A stretch of DNA of 42,874 bases from a virus (IMGVR_UViG_3300042691_036017:1-42874), one strand, 5' to 3'. Shown: positions 6,901-15,379, numbered from the stretch's first letter. Notes: generated by a model from the sequence alone, not told the origin. Translations and numbers: made by a program.

Positions 6901-8352
6901 CCAAATTTTGTATCAAGAATGTCTGATGGTTGGTTATGGGGTTATTTTTCTGGTGGTGGAACATACAATTCCGCTGCTGGGATTGGTAATACATCAAATT
7001 TCGCAACAACACAAAATAATGTAGTTTTCAATATGAGTTTGGGTAGTTATTTTGGTAATTGGGATTCTAGTACACCAGTTCCGGATTGGAATAATAACAA
7101 TAATAATTTATTAAGAGCGGTATTAGCTAGCGGTCAAGCACTTACAAACGTTTGGGCGGGTTTACCAAATTGGTTTTTCCACCACATGGGAATGGGAGAT
7201 CCTATTGGTTATTCAACAATGTTAACCATTAATAATAGAACATCAAACGCATTATATCAATTACAAAATGGTGGTTGGCAAGGACAAGGATTAACAACAG
7301 TACATCTTGGTTTAATGGGTGATCCGTCATTAAGAATGAATTATGTTGCACCTCCAAGTAATTTAACAATAATTAATAATGGAAATTCGTTAACATTTAA
7401 CTGGACAGCATCAGCAGAGCAGGTTGATGGGTATTATTTATATGAAATTGTTTCTGGTGTACCAACAAGAATAACACCAAATCTAATTACAACAAATACA
7501 TTAACTGGGAATTTTAACTTAACCACTGGTACAGAATATATGGTTAGAGCGGTTAAATTGGTTAATAATTTTAGTGGTAGTTATTATAATTTATCATTAG
7601 GTTCGGCAAATACGGTACCACAATCGGTAGCACCAACATTAATAGCAAAAGTTTTTCTAGGTGGTGCGTATGATAATGGTTTAATGTATGATTCATTACG
7701 TGTTAAAAATTTAATACCACTTTCTGATCCTTATCCCGCTTTAGGTTATACACATGTAATAGGTGGTGGACAAACGACAACGCAATCCGTTTTAACAGTT
7801 TCAGGAAATTCAGCAATTGTTGATTGGGTGGTTATTGAATTAAGGAATGCAACCACACCATCAACCAGAGTATACACAAGAAGTGCTTTAATCCAAAGAG
7901 ACGGTGATATTGTTGATATGGATGGTGTATCACCGGTTAGTTTACAAATAACTAGTGGTCAGTATTATGTTGCAATTAAACATCGAAATCACTTGGGCGT
8001 TATGACAGCGCAACCTATTTCTTTGCAGAACAACACAATAATTAATTTTACAACAATTGCAACATTTGGAACCGAAGCTCAAAAAACAATTGGTTCTGTA
8101 AAAGTAATGTGGGATGGTAATTCTAATTTTGATGACATAATCAAATATACCGGTCAAAATAATGATAGGGATTTTATCTTATCTAGAATTGGTGGTGTAA
8201 TTCCAACTAATGTTGTAACAGGATATTATTCAGAAGATTTAAATATGGATGGTTTTGTTAAATACACCGGTCAAAATAATGATAGAGATATTATCTTATT
8301 TAATATTGGTGGTACAACACCTACAAATACAAAAGTTCAACAGATTCCTTGA
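3997..8352 (+). CDS. Exported multidomain protein: beta-helix, Fn3, gingipain-like pseudopeptidase
   Basis: 1451 residues. A signal peptide (MIKKIFLSLAILASILSNA) is followed by a right-handed parallel beta-helix at about 20-640, starting YYVSPNGNDSNNG and rich in NN-ladder turns. A fibronectin-III-like domain spans about 668-765. Residues 770-1115 resemble peptidase C25 (gingipain-like) proteins, with VGRIDL, WGYFSGGG and NMSLGSYFGNWD segments, but the usual His and catalytic Cys positions are not His or Cys, so it looks catalytically inactive. A second Fn3 (about 1117-1205) and a C-terminal module with two KYTGQNNDRDxIL calcium-loop-like repeats follow. The modules are typical of exported Bacteroidetes proteins, so capture from a host is likely. 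Role unknown: surface modification, polysaccharide binding or a tail-spike-like function are options. Confidence 0.8.
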   Translation: MIKKIFLSLAILASILSNAATYYVSPNGNDSNNGTSITTPWKTISKVNTRQLVAGDQILFERNGTYRGNLTINYSGTDVNPILISTYGSGNNPILLGSQLISNWILHQGNIWKTQVNATQVVHLFFNDSLMPIARYPNNGWLRNIQGTNSQITDNQLTQPANYWNGSTMVIRSSSWSYDTSRVLSYSPGVINFRPISYNLGNSTWGYFIRNKFQELDAPGEWFFDKTINTLYFYSPTGNPNLNAIEIITANQSTNGVGIRVTWQRNNIIIENLTINKYGYAGVSTSGTSNITVRNCNISQCDHGMWLYGNNQIIRNNFITKCPQMGLNAVSGGSPISYGNNNTFEDNTIQNCALYPGLGKSSWGYFGMTVTGSNNIIRKNNITNIGYIALSFESNPLIENNFISNACSILNDGSGIAFDRTNGAVIRNNIVLNTIGNIESCATNTTNCDPKGKGIYFGNVSNKNNLVDGNTVAYCNGAGIWFDHTMLSEGNQIINNTLFGNNLYQLGISDFSNYNSPGAIAPYAVPVYSNQLVRNNIFYSNNQQQKTMYHINKWYSGVDFANFNENKYINPWDTVSIQVFDIANNGNSLNYSLNQWKNVRGDDSLSTNQPYLPQSESSDHILVYNNQITEQSISLPSGTWSDLNGNLYNSSINIPAFESKPLFNSLLLPPPPSTPSTIVSLLVQASVNSTTPSITLSWISYSTATGYSVFRKLKNATSWGSAIATLGGSATQYVDNNVSLNTYYEYRVVRNASVGTAYGYVATGINLNTIDYRGKLILVVDNTFTSSLSSQLTQLQNDLKLDGWNVIRVDVSRTTTPASVKSQIQTIYNTDPTNVKSVLLFGHVPVYRSGNIAPDGHSLIPWACDSYYGDMNGSWTTPPTALPSDLELQVGRIDLFNLPAFGQTEQQLLSNYLTKLHQFKTKQFTPQNRMLIQDNLTWVNNPLAETSYRTGGPLVGEANITTIPANNQPNFVSRMSDGWLWGYFSGGGTYNSAAGIGNTSNFATTQNNVVFNMSLGSYFGNWDSSTPVPDWNNNNNNLLRAVLASGQALTNVWAGLPNWFFHHMGMGDPIGYSTMLTINNRTSNALYQLQNGGWQGQGLTTVHLGLMGDPSLRMNYVAPPSNLTIINNGNSLTFNWTASAEQVDGYYLYEIVSGVPTRITPNLITTNTLTGNFNLTTGTEYMVRAVKLVNNFSGSYYNLSLGSANTVPQSVAPTLIAKVFLGGAYDNGLMYDSLRVKNLIPLSDPYPALGYTHVIGGGQTTTQSVLTVSGNSAIVDWVVIELRNATTPSTRVYTRSALIQRDGDIVDMDGVSPVSLQITSGQYYVAIKHRNHLGVMTAQPISLQNNTIINFTTIATFGTEAQKTIGSVKVMWDGNSNFDDIIKYTGQNNDRDFILSRIGGVIPTNVVTGYYSEDLNMDGFVKYTGQNNDRDIILFNIGGTTPTNTKVQQIP

Positions 8353-8392
8353 CGAAATAAAGATAATATTTTAAATTTAAAAAACCTAAAAC

Positions 8393-8668
8393 ATGTCGCA
8401 CATATTTTTTGATTCTCCCACATATATTAATATAACTAATTTCTTAAACAAAGAAGAAGGTACACCTATTTCTTGGAATGAAATAATGGAAGCATATTTT
8501 AAAATTTATCAAATTGAGTTGGAAAAAGTTAAAAGTCTTAAAGAATTGGAGATTTTTCACGCTCAATTAGCGGTAAAAAAACTAAATGGTTCCCATAATT
8601 TTGAAATTTGGGCGAACACAATCGATAAGTTTTGCGAATCTTGGTTAAAATCAGCGGTTCTTCAATAA
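8393..8668 (+). CDS. Hypothetical protein
   Basis: 91 residues, mostly helical, beginning MSHIFFDSPTYINITNFLN and containing SWNEIMEAYFKIYQIELEKV. It has no signal peptide or membrane span. It follows the large exported protein by 40 bases and its end overlaps the convergent gene at 8651 by 18 bases. No family was recognised. Confidence 0.55.
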   Translation: MSHIFFDSPTYINITNFLNKEEGTPISWNEIMEAYFKIYQIELEKVKSLKELEIFHAQLAVKKLNGSHNFEIWANTIDKFCESWLKSAVLQ

Positions 8669-9178
8669 TTCCAAAATGTCTTTTTTACTTAACTGAGAAA
8701 AATGTTCTTTTATTTTTTGCTCAGGACTAATTGGTTTTGGTTTTATTATTTCCTTAATTGTTGATTTTTGCTTTGGTTTAGGTACAACAGGTTTTACCGT
8801 TTCTTTAACAACTGGTTTTTGTTCTTGTTTAGCAACCTCAACTGTAATTTTTGGTTTGTCGTCAATTTGCTCCTGAACGATAACCGCAACCTTTTTATTT
8901 GTTTCTACAATATATTCCGAACTCCAAGGTTGGAAAAATACGTCATCAGCAATAACTTCTAATTTAACAATACCTGTTGATTTTTCAGGTAAAAAGTTTT
9001 TTGTTTTCGGTATTGTAACTTCACAGTTACCTCCTTCATAAATAATACCATCAAACATATAATTAATTCCCTCAGATTCAACAACTAATCTGACTTTTGA
9101 ATTAGCTAATGATGTACCATCAACTTGAACGGTACAGCTAAACTTATTGACTTTATCTGTATATAATTTATAGCTCAT
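8651..9178 (-). CDS. Conserved phage protein, Ig-like domain with charged tail
   Basis: 175 residues. Residues 1-95 look like an all-beta Ig-type domain (FSCTVQVDGTSLANSKVRLV, FFQPWSSEYIVET). Residues 96-150 are a Lys/Pro/Glu-rich linker (KPVVKETVKPVVPKPKQK), and the end KKDILELLKNR is a short helix. From memory, proteins with this N-terminal domain occur next to structural genes of large marine myoviruses, and a head-assembly or scaffold role is possible but not proven. It forms an operon with the gene at 9181, two bases away. Confidence 0.6.
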   Translation of the reverse strand: MSYKLYTDKVNKFSCTVQVDGTSLANSKVRLVVESEGINYMFDGIIYEGGNCEVTIPKTKNFLPEKSTGIVKLEVIADDVFFQPWSSEYIVETNKKVAVIVQEQIDDKPKITVEVAKQEQKPVVKETVKPVVPKPKQKSTIKEIIKPKPISPEQKIKEHFSQLSKKDILELLKNR

Positions 9179-9180
9179 TT

Positions 9181-9516
9181 TTATTTCTGTTCATTTATAA
9201 ATATCCCAACTTTTATATTTTTCACTTCAGAAATAAAATTAGCCACGTCTTTTATTGTTACTTTAACGTTTTTATTCTTTTGTTTATTTACTCTTTTTTG
9301 AAAATTAACGTCTTGAGCGTGAATTTGAACAAATAATTCAATAAGTACTTTTTTTTCCTCTTTAGATAATTTTTCTAATTTTTTTCTTATTTGAGATGGC
9401 GGACCAGAACCAACCGTCTCAACCACCTTTTTTATAATACAGAAAAACGCCCAAGTTAGCTCAACGGTATTCCATTGAACATCAGCATCATTCCATTTAT
9501 AACAAAAAACACTCAT
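9181..9516 (-). CDS. Conserved hypothetical phage protein
   Basis: 111 residues. The N-terminus is tryptophan-rich (MSVFCYKWNDADVQWNTVELTW), followed by a charged helical part (QIRKKLEKLSKEEKKVLIEL) and a C-terminal segment VKVTIKDVANFISEV. It is transcribed together with the Ig-like gene. The layout is that of small virion or assembly proteins, but no function can be assigned. Confidence 0.5.
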   Translation of the reverse strand: MSVFCYKWNDADVQWNTVELTWAFFCIIKKVVETVGSGPPSQIRKKLEKLSKEEKKVLIELFVQIHAQDVNFQKRVNKQKNKNVKVTIKDVANFISEVKNIKVGIFINEQK

Positions 9517-9575
9517 TTATTTATTTTGTATTTAAAAAGACTAAATTTAAAACTAATAAAGTTAAACATAGGTGT

Positions 9576-9584
9576 ATATTTATA
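9576..9584 (+). promoter_or_regulatory. ATATTTATA promoter-like motif for the fibre module
   Basis: ATATTTATA 29 bases before the first fibre gene. The divergent interval 9517-9613 contains no ORF and would also hold the promoter of the leftward gene pair. Confidence 0.5.
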
Positions 9585-9613
9585 ATAAATACACAAATAT
9601 TGAATAGTAAATA

Positions 9614-10327
9614 ATGTCAGATATATCGAATCTTCTTGTTAAAGATACATATGACTATGTTCTTCAATCTGACATTGTTACAGGTGTAGTATATAGAATT
9701 GGTGGTGCGGTACCCGTAAATCCTATATTTTCATCTGGTGCTACCTTTTTACAATCTTTAAGATATTCTGACGGAACAGAACAAAGTGGTTATGTTTTAA
9801 CTTCAGATGTTAATGGTAATGCGTTTTGGGGTCCGGTATCTGGGGCAAGTTCAGGTAATTTTTTAAATCTAAGTGGCGGTACTGTAAGTGGATTAACAAT
9901 ATTCCAAAGCGGATTAACAACAAATTCATTTACAGCAACAACATTTACTTTTAATAATGGAAATCAACAAAATGGCTATATTTTAACATCAGATATTAAT
10001 GGCAATTCTGATTGGAAACCTAGTGGTGCAATAACCGGTATTACTTTATCAGGTAATACATTATTAATATATAATAATTCAGGTCAAACTATAAGTACTA
10101 ATGGGTTTATACAAAAATTTGCAATAGATATTGGTGATAGCTCCGCAAATACAATAACAATAAATCATAATTTTAATAGTCGAGATATACAAGTTGAGGT
10201 TTATAGAAATACTAGTCCTTGGGATACAGTATTTTGTGATATTACTCGTTTAACCGTGAATTCGGTTAATTTAACTTTTGCAAATCCTCCGGGTATAAAT
10301 GAATATAGAGTTGTTATAATTAGTTAA
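9614..10327 (+). CDS. Tail-fibre-type protein
   Basis: 237 residues, rich in Ser, Thr, Gly and Asn. Two copies of a segment of the form LRYSDGTEQSGYVLTSDVNG (near residues 50 and 113) are typical of phage and bacterial trimeric fibre shafts. The last 70 residues (IGDSSANTITINHNF ... NEYRVVIIS) form a module repeated in the next gene. It is the first gene of the rightward fibre module and shares its promoter with the genes to 14286. Confidence 0.75.
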   Translation: MSDISNLLVKDTYDYVLQSDIVTGVVYRIGGAVPVNPIFSSGATFLQSLRYSDGTEQSGYVLTSDVNGNAFWGPVSGASSGNFLNLSGGTVSGLTIFQSGLTTNSFTATTFTFNNGNQQNGYILTSDINGNSDWKPSGAITGITLSGNTLLIYNNSGQTISTNGFIQKFAIDIGDSSANTITINHNFNSRDIQVEVYRNTSPWDTVFCDITRLTVNSVNLTFANPPGINEYRVVIIS

Positions 10328-10338
10328 TATATATTAAT

Positions 10339-10776
10339 ATGGCAACAACAGAACTTAAAATAGGTAATCTTGGTGATATTCAAATACAAACCGGAAAAGG
10401 TAATCCGAATCATAGTTCATACCCCGGAACGGTTTATTTAGATAAAACTACTGGATTCTTATATAAAGGAATTAGTGGTACGACTTGGCAATATATTGGT
10501 TCCACATATTCTTATTTAATTTATGATTTTTCTGGTGCAACAACAAGTGGTGGTACAGTAAATAAATATGTACAAAATATTGGTGATAATATATCTACAA
10601 CAATAAATGTAAATCACGGATTAAATTCAGAAGATGTTTTGGTTGAGGTTTATAGAAATGGAGTACCTAAGGACACAATTTTTTGTGATATAGAAAGAGT
10701 TGATGCAAACAATATTCAATTACTTTTTGCAAACCCCCCAACAACAAATGAATATCGTGTGATAATTATATCATAA
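10339..10776 (+). CDS. Tail-fibre-type protein, paralogue of preceding gene
   Basis: 145 residues. The N-terminal part (NPNHSSYPGTVYLDKTTGFLY) is a short beta-rich head typical of fibre shaft proteins, and residues 80-145 (IGDNISTTINVNHGLNS ... NEYRVIIIS) are clearly homologous to the C-terminal module of the upstream gene, including VEVYRN and FCDI. It begins 11 bases after that gene. Probably another subunit of the same fibre or baseplate spike. Confidence 0.75.
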   Translation: MATTELKIGNLGDIQIQTGKGNPNHSSYPGTVYLDKTTGFLYKGISGTTWQYIGSTYSYLIYDFSGATTSGGTVNKYVQNIGDNISTTINVNHGLNSEDVLVEVYRNGVPKDTIFCDIERVDANNIQLLFANPPTTNEYRVIIIS

Positions 10777-10786
10777 TACATAATAT

Positions 10787-13141
10787 ATGCCAAAATTTTT
10801 AAAAGAAATAACATTTAGTGGTCAATCAACACCATCAATACCAGATCCCGGTTATGGTTCATTATATATTGATGGATTAACTAATTTATTATATTATATT
10901 GATGATGCTGGTGTTACATATAACTTAACGTCAGGTGGAACAGATACTTATGCTACAGGTTTTACATACAATAATGCAAATACGTTAACAATTCAACAAA
11001 ATAACGCTCAACCTGATTTAACCGCATCAATAAACGTAATGACCGGATTAACAGTTAATGGTAACTTATCAGCAACAACAATTGACACTGAATATATTGA
11101 TTTCTTACCACTAACCGCTAGACCAGCACATTCAGAAGCAAGAATTTATTGGTATGATGATGAAAATACCCTTGAACTTCAAACAGAAAATAATGATTTT
11201 AATATTGAAGTTGGTCATCAAACCGTTGTTAGAGTTAGAAATACAACCGGTGGTCCCTTAACAAAAGGGAGACTTGTCTACATTAATGGTGGTTCAGGAA
11301 ATAATCCGACAGTAACTTTAGCAAGTTATGAAAATGATTTAAATAGTGCAAGAACATTAGGTTTTCTTGGTACAAATATAAATGATAATCAATTTGGATA
11401 CGTAATTACAAATGGTATGTTACGTAATGTGAATACCTCAGCTTATTCTACTGGTACACAGTTATATCTATGGTCTGCTGGTACATATTCAAATCAAATT
11501 CCCGAAGCACCATTACACGAAGTAAGAGTTGGTATCGTAATTAGACAAAGTGCAACTGTTGGTATTATTTTCGTTGCAATAATGAATGGTTATGAGTTAG
11601 GTGAACTTCACGATGTTTTAATTTCTGGTTTAACAAATAACGATTTATTACATTATAATTCCTCATTAAGTGCTTGGACTAATACACAAAATATACAAAT
11701 AAATTCTATTTCAGCAACAACTTATCAGAATTTACCAACTGATATTAGAGTAACTGGTGGAACATATTCTGATGGTTCTGCAACATTTACAAATAATACT
11801 GGGGGAACATTTACTGTTAGTGGATTCCAAAATTGGAAATGGTATGCTGAAAATACAACTGCACCAATTGTTCCCCCACAAGCAAACGGAAGTGGTTCAA
11901 TTGCATTAGGTGATAATGCTTGTGCTAGAGGTGATAATATGTTTGTTTATGGTAACTGTGCTGGTATTGGTTCAGTTGTTACAGATAATTCAAATTTCTT
12001 AGGTCATAATGCAGGAACAAATTCAGCATATGGATTTAGTTCAAATTTCTTTGGTTGTAAAGCTGGTAAAGATGCTACATTAGCTAATAATTCAAATTTC
12101 TTAGGAGAAAATGCAGGTAATTTAGCAACAAATGCTGATAATTCAAATTTCTTAGGTACAAACTCAGGTTATTTAGCTACATCAGCTTGTCATTCTAACT
12201 TTATTGGTCGTAATGCTGGTTGTAACGCAAAAGGTGCAAATAATTCTAACTTTATTGGTGAAAATGCTGGACGTGAAGCTGATTTTGCAACTTATTCAAA
12301 TTTATTTGGATATAATGCTGGTGCAACATTTGGTTCTAATGTTATTAAAGAAAATAATATTATTATTGGTACAAATATTTCATTACCAAATGGTGCAATA
12401 AATTCATTAAATATTGGTGCTACAATATTTGGTACTGATTTATATGGTAATACAATTGGAGACCCCTCTATTACAGTTCAATCTTCAGGTAGAATCGGTA
12501 TTGGTGTTCTTAATCCAACAACCACATTACACATATCAGGAGCAACCAATCCTTTAAGGATTGAGGGTTTATTAACATCGGCAAATACTGAATATCTTAC
12601 AATCAGTCCAACAGGTGTTGTAACAAAAACATCCGGTGCAACTGGGGTTGATACATTTACAACGGGATTTACTTATTCAAGTAACACGTTCTCAATTTTT
12701 AGAAATCAGGGACTCCCAAATCTAACTGCAACAATTAATTCTGTTACCGGATTAACATCTACAGGAACAATTTCATCAAGTATTATTTCAGCAACAACTT
12801 ATCAGAATTTACCATATGGTTTAGCTGGGATTAATAATCAAACAGTTACAGCATATACGTTTACTTTATTGGATTCTGGTTATTTAGTAACATTTAGTTC
12901 ATCAACCTCTGTCCTAGCAACTATACCAACAAATATATCAGCACCGTTAGCAATTGGATCTCAAATTATGCTATCCCAACTTGGCTCCGGACAATTAAGA
13001 ATTACTGGTGATACGGGTGTTACTTTATATTCTTACGGAAATGCATATAATTTAGTCGGACAATATTCTACAGCATTTTTAACTAAACAAGGAACAAATA
13101 CTTGGATTTTAGATGGAAATTTAACAACTTTAAATTTATAA
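10787..13141 (+). CDS. Large tail-fibre protein with 17-residue repeats
   Basis: 784 residues. The N-terminal segment resembles the head of the previous gene (PDPGYGSLYIDGLTNLLYYI). Residues 130-280 form a beta-rich domain, residues 401-519 carry seven tandem 17-residue repeats of the form NSNFLGxNAGxxAxxAx, and a second shaft part follows. The last 110 residues (GYLVTFSSSTSV, QLGSGQLRITGDTGVTLYSY) match a module common at fibre C-termini, ending in a GTNTWILDG signature. The repeats are probably a left-handed beta-roll like YadA heads. It likely forms the shaft carrying the glycine-rich adhesin encoded next. Confidence 0.8.
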   Translation: MPKFLKEITFSGQSTPSIPDPGYGSLYIDGLTNLLYYIDDAGVTYNLTSGGTDTYATGFTYNNANTLTIQQNNAQPDLTASINVMTGLTVNGNLSATTIDTEYIDFLPLTARPAHSEARIYWYDDENTLELQTENNDFNIEVGHQTVVRVRNTTGGPLTKGRLVYINGGSGNNPTVTLASYENDLNSARTLGFLGTNINDNQFGYVITNGMLRNVNTSAYSTGTQLYLWSAGTYSNQIPEAPLHEVRVGIVIRQSATVGIIFVAIMNGYELGELHDVLISGLTNNDLLHYNSSLSAWTNTQNIQINSISATTYQNLPTDIRVTGGTYSDGSATFTNNTGGTFTVSGFQNWKWYAENTTAPIVPPQANGSGSIALGDNACARGDNMFVYGNCAGIGSVVTDNSNFLGHNAGTNSAYGFSSNFFGCKAGKDATLANNSNFLGENAGNLATNADNSNFLGTNSGYLATSACHSNFIGRNAGCNAKGANNSNFIGENAGREADFATYSNLFGYNAGATFGSNVIKENNIIIGTNISLPNGAINSLNIGATIFGTDLYGNTIGDPSITVQSSGRIGIGVLNPTTTLHISGATNPLRIEGLLTSANTEYLTISPTGVVTKTSGATGVDTFTTGFTYSSNTFSIFRNQGLPNLTATINSVTGLTSTGTISSSIISATTYQNLPYGLAGINNQTVTAYTFTLLDSGYLVTFSSSTSVLATIPTNISAPLAIGSQIMLSQLGSGQLRITGDTGVTLYSYGNAYNLVGQYSTAFLTKQGTNTWILDGNLTTLNL
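11987..12343 (+). repeat. Seven tandem 51-bp coding repeats
   Basis: Within the large fibre gene, seven units of exactly 17 codons share the core SNF-[LIF]-G-x-[NK]-[AS]-G. DNA identity between units is partial, so the array is old, but copy number could still vary by recombination. Confidence 0.85.
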
Positions 13142-13144
13142 ATA

Positions 13145-14068
13145 ATGTCAATATTTAGTTACGGAAATAGATATGCAAACATACCTCTTACAATAATAAG
13201 GGAGTATACTGGAGATACTACTTGGAATAAACCAGATGGGATTAAAGAAATTTTGGTTATATGTGTTGGCGCTGGTGGTGGTGGAGGCGGAGCCGGTCAG
13301 CGGAACGGTGCTGCTACTGGAGCATCAGGTGGTGGCGGAGGAATGGTCGGATGGCTTCGCATTGACGCTACTAGCCTTGGATTAACAGAAACCATTGTAA
13401 TCGGAGCGGGTGGAAATGGCGGTAGTGGAGGCACTGGAGCAGCAAGTGCTGGTGCAAATGGTGGTGCTGGTGGTACAACGTCATTCGGGTCATTTATCAG
13501 CGCAGGTGGTGGTTCAGGAGGATTGCGTGGTGAATCAACAGGTACTATTGCTGGTGGTGCTGGTGGAACTATTGCAAGTGTTCGATTTTTTCTTCCGGGT
13601 GCTGCTGGTGGACAAGCAATAACCAACAATATCGGCTCACCCGGATTGAGTGGTTGGGGACAATTAACATCAGGTGCTGGTGGAGGTGGTGGTGGTGCGT
13701 GTTCAAGCGTTACTCCGTTTGCTTGGGCTGCTGGTGCTGGTGGTGGAGTTTTTGATTGGAATGGGTCAGCATGGACTCTTATTTCAGGCCCTTCCGGACC
13801 TGCTGCAAGCGCAGGTGCTGGTGGCAATGGTGTGAATGACCAATGCTTGTATCTTCTCCAGTCATTCTCACAGATTCCTACCATTGGACTTGGTACGGGA
13901 GGTGCTGGTGGATCCGGTCAGAATGGCACAGGATCAGCTACTGGCAACGCTGGCGGCAATGGAGGACGTGCGGCTGGTGGAGGAGGCGGCGGCGCTGTGC
14001 GATTTGGAACAGGCGGTAATGGAGGAAACGGAGGAAATGGTCTTTGTATTGTAGTTGAATACTATTAA
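13145..14068 (+). CDS. Glycine-rich phage adhesin
   Basis: 307 residues. After a short N-terminal domain (TTWNKPDGIKEILVICVG), nearly all of residues 45-307 are glycine-rich loops such as GAGGGGGGAGQ and AGGNGGSGG. This is the organisation of polyglycine-II sandwich adhesins such as the gp38-type tips of T-even-like phages, which bind the host receptor and fix host range. The gene follows the fibre by three bases. Its base composition is visibly richer in G and C and it uses codons such as CAG, CGG and CGC that neighbours avoid, which suggests recent replacement of the receptor-binding module. Dense GG runs also create long false frames on both strands. Confidence 0.8.
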   Translation: MSIFSYGNRYANIPLTIIREYTGDTTWNKPDGIKEILVICVGAGGGGGGAGQRNGAATGASGGGGGMVGWLRIDATSLGLTETIVIGAGGNGGSGGTGAASAGANGGAGGTTSFGSFISAGGGSGGLRGESTGTIAGGAGGTIASVRFFLPGAAGGQAITNNIGSPGLSGWGQLTSGAGGGGGGACSSVTPFAWAAGAGGGVFDWNGSAWTLISGPSGPAASAGAGGNGVNDQCLYLLQSFSQIPTIGLGTGGAGGSGQNGTGSATGNAGGNGGRAAGGGGGGAVRFGTGGNGGNGGNGLCIVVEYY

Positions 14069-14085
14069 ATAATAAAATAAAAAAA

Positions 14086-14286
14086 ATGATTTACTCACTT
14101 ATTATAAGAAATAATATTGTAATAAATAAGACGATAGGAAATGAATTGTTAACAACATACCCATTTCCTTATGATTTAATAATTCAAGATGTAAATGAAA
14201 ATGTTTTAATTGATTCAACATACAATCCAGTGAATGGAACATTTACATTAATTGGTGCTCCGTATAACAATGAAAATGGAAATTAA
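14086..14286 (+). CDS. Small fibre-module protein
   Basis: 66 residues beginning MIYSLIIRNNIVINKTIGNE, beta-rich, no signal peptide. It lies 17 bases after the adhesin gene. Fibre modules often end with a small chaperone or tip protein, but nothing in this sequence identifies it as one. Confidence 0.5.
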   Translation: MIYSLIIRNNIVINKTIGNELLTTYPFPYDLIIQDVNENVLIDSTYNPVNGTFTLIGAPYNNENGN

Positions 14287-14305
14287 TAATTTAATAGAAA
14301 AAAAC

Positions 14306-14360
14306 CTTATAGATTTGTAAAACAAATAAAAAACTTATAAATTTGTAAAAAAAATAAAAA
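14306..14360 (+). repeat. Two tandem copies of a 27-base AT-rich unit
   Basis: Two units beginning CTTATAGATTTGTAAAAC and CTTATAAATTTGTAAAAA stand directly before the next start codon. Each contains a TANATTTG string resembling the -7 element, so the duplication may double a promoter or leader. Confidence 0.6.
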
Positions 14361-14536
14361 TGGCGTTTTATAGAGAAAATTTTTCAGATTACGAAGATTT
14401 TAATCATGATTTTTCTTCAAGAAAAGGAAAGAAAAATTTTAAAAAAAGAAAAGGAGAAGATTTTGAAAGAGGTTTTGGTAATAATAAGAAAAAAAATAAA
14501 CCAAAACGAGGTAATAGAGATTATGATGATTATTAA
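14360..14536 (+). CDS. Small highly charged protein
   Basis: 58 residues, beginning MAFYRENFSDYEDFNHDFSS and continuing with basic blocks (KKNFKKRKGE, KKKNKPKRGN) to DYDDY. Low complexity, probably disordered, could bind nucleic acid. It uses the duplicated AT-rich leader. No family was recognised. Confidence 0.5.
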   Translation: MAFYRENFSDYEDFNHDFSSRKGKKNFKKRKGEDFERGFGNNKKKNKPKRGNRDYDDY

Positions 14537-14608
14537 TACTTTATTTATATTTTATTAAAAAAATAAGACATTTTTTATTTTTCTTTTTATGAATACGTAA
14601 TCATCACG

Positions 14609-14617
14609 ATATTTATA
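14609..14617 (+). promoter_or_regulatory. ATATTTATA promoter-like motif
   Basis: ATATTTATA, followed by TAAAAAG, 15 bases upstream of the exported protein gene at 14633. Confidence 0.5.
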
Positions 14618-14632
14618 TAAAAAGAAAAATAA

Positions 14633-15379
14633 ATGATAAAAAAATACATTATACTATTTTTAAGTTTTTTTATACATTTAAAAATAAATGCACAAAATAG
14701 TAATTGTTCATTAGCAATACCATTTATTGATAATGATTGTATATTATTTTCGCCCCCAACAGCAGGACCGATAACAAGATGTTATTCTTTCTATTTAGTG
14801 GATGATTCTGTTGATTTTAATTTTGTTTCATTTGCACCACTAAATACTTGTACTGATGCTATTGCTTGGTATACGTTATATGATTCAAATTGTGATACAA
14901 TTACCACAAATTTAGACGGTAATTTTCAAAATCTAATAGAAAATTCTAATTATACTATTTGCTATACAATACAATGTCCAACAAATGGTGTAATTAATTT
15001 ATTATGTACATATGAATTAATTGTTTTACCAATAGAGTTATTATATTTTAATGCTCGTATTGAATATAACAACATAAGATTAATATGGGAAACAACTACC
15101 GAAACAAATAATTGTTGTTTTACACTATACCACTCAACTGATTTTGTAAATTGGTTGAGTATCGGTAGAGTAGACGGTGCTGGTAATTCAATAACACCGC
15201 TATCATATAGTTTTATTTTTAATAATCCAAGTAATGGTGTAAATTATTTTAAATTAATTCAAGAAGATTTTGATGGTAAACGCACTGAGTTTAATATTTT
15301 AGCGATTCCTTTTATAAAAAAAACCAAACCAAACGATATATTTCAAAAATACAATATATTAGGTCAACAAATTAAATAA
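14633..15379 (+). CDS. Exported Bacteroidetes-type protein
   Basis: 248 residues. Signal peptide MIKKYIILFLSFFIHLKINA, then a cysteine-rich beta domain (residues 25-130), then a segment starting LPIELLYFNARIEYNNIRL at about 135 and continuing with a TDFVNWLSIGRVDGAGNS stretch. The latter is the Fn3-like module that in Bacteroidetes immediately precedes T9SS sorting domains. The end, FQKYNILGQQIK, looks like the beginning of a type A sorting domain cut short. It is probably host-derived and exported; the target compartment and role are unknown. The next gene is also exported and lies 15 bases downstream. Confidence 0.7.
   Translation: MIKKYIILFLSFFIHLKINAQNSNCSLAIPFIDNDCILFSPPTAGPITRCYSFYLVDDSVDFNFVSFAPLNTCTDAIAWYTLYDSNCDTITTNLDGNFQNLIENSNYTICYTIQCPTNGVINLLCTYELIVLPIELLYFNARIEYNNIRLIWETTTETNNCCFTLYHSTDFVNWLSIGRVDGAGNSITPLSYSFIFNNPSNGVNYFKLIQEDFDGKRTEFNILAIPFIKKTKPNDIFQKYNILGQQIK

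Noticed and set aside
13297-13884. A 195-codon proline-rich frame on the minus strand.
   Set aside because: It is the complement of the glycine codons of the adhesin gene and has no start context or homology signal.
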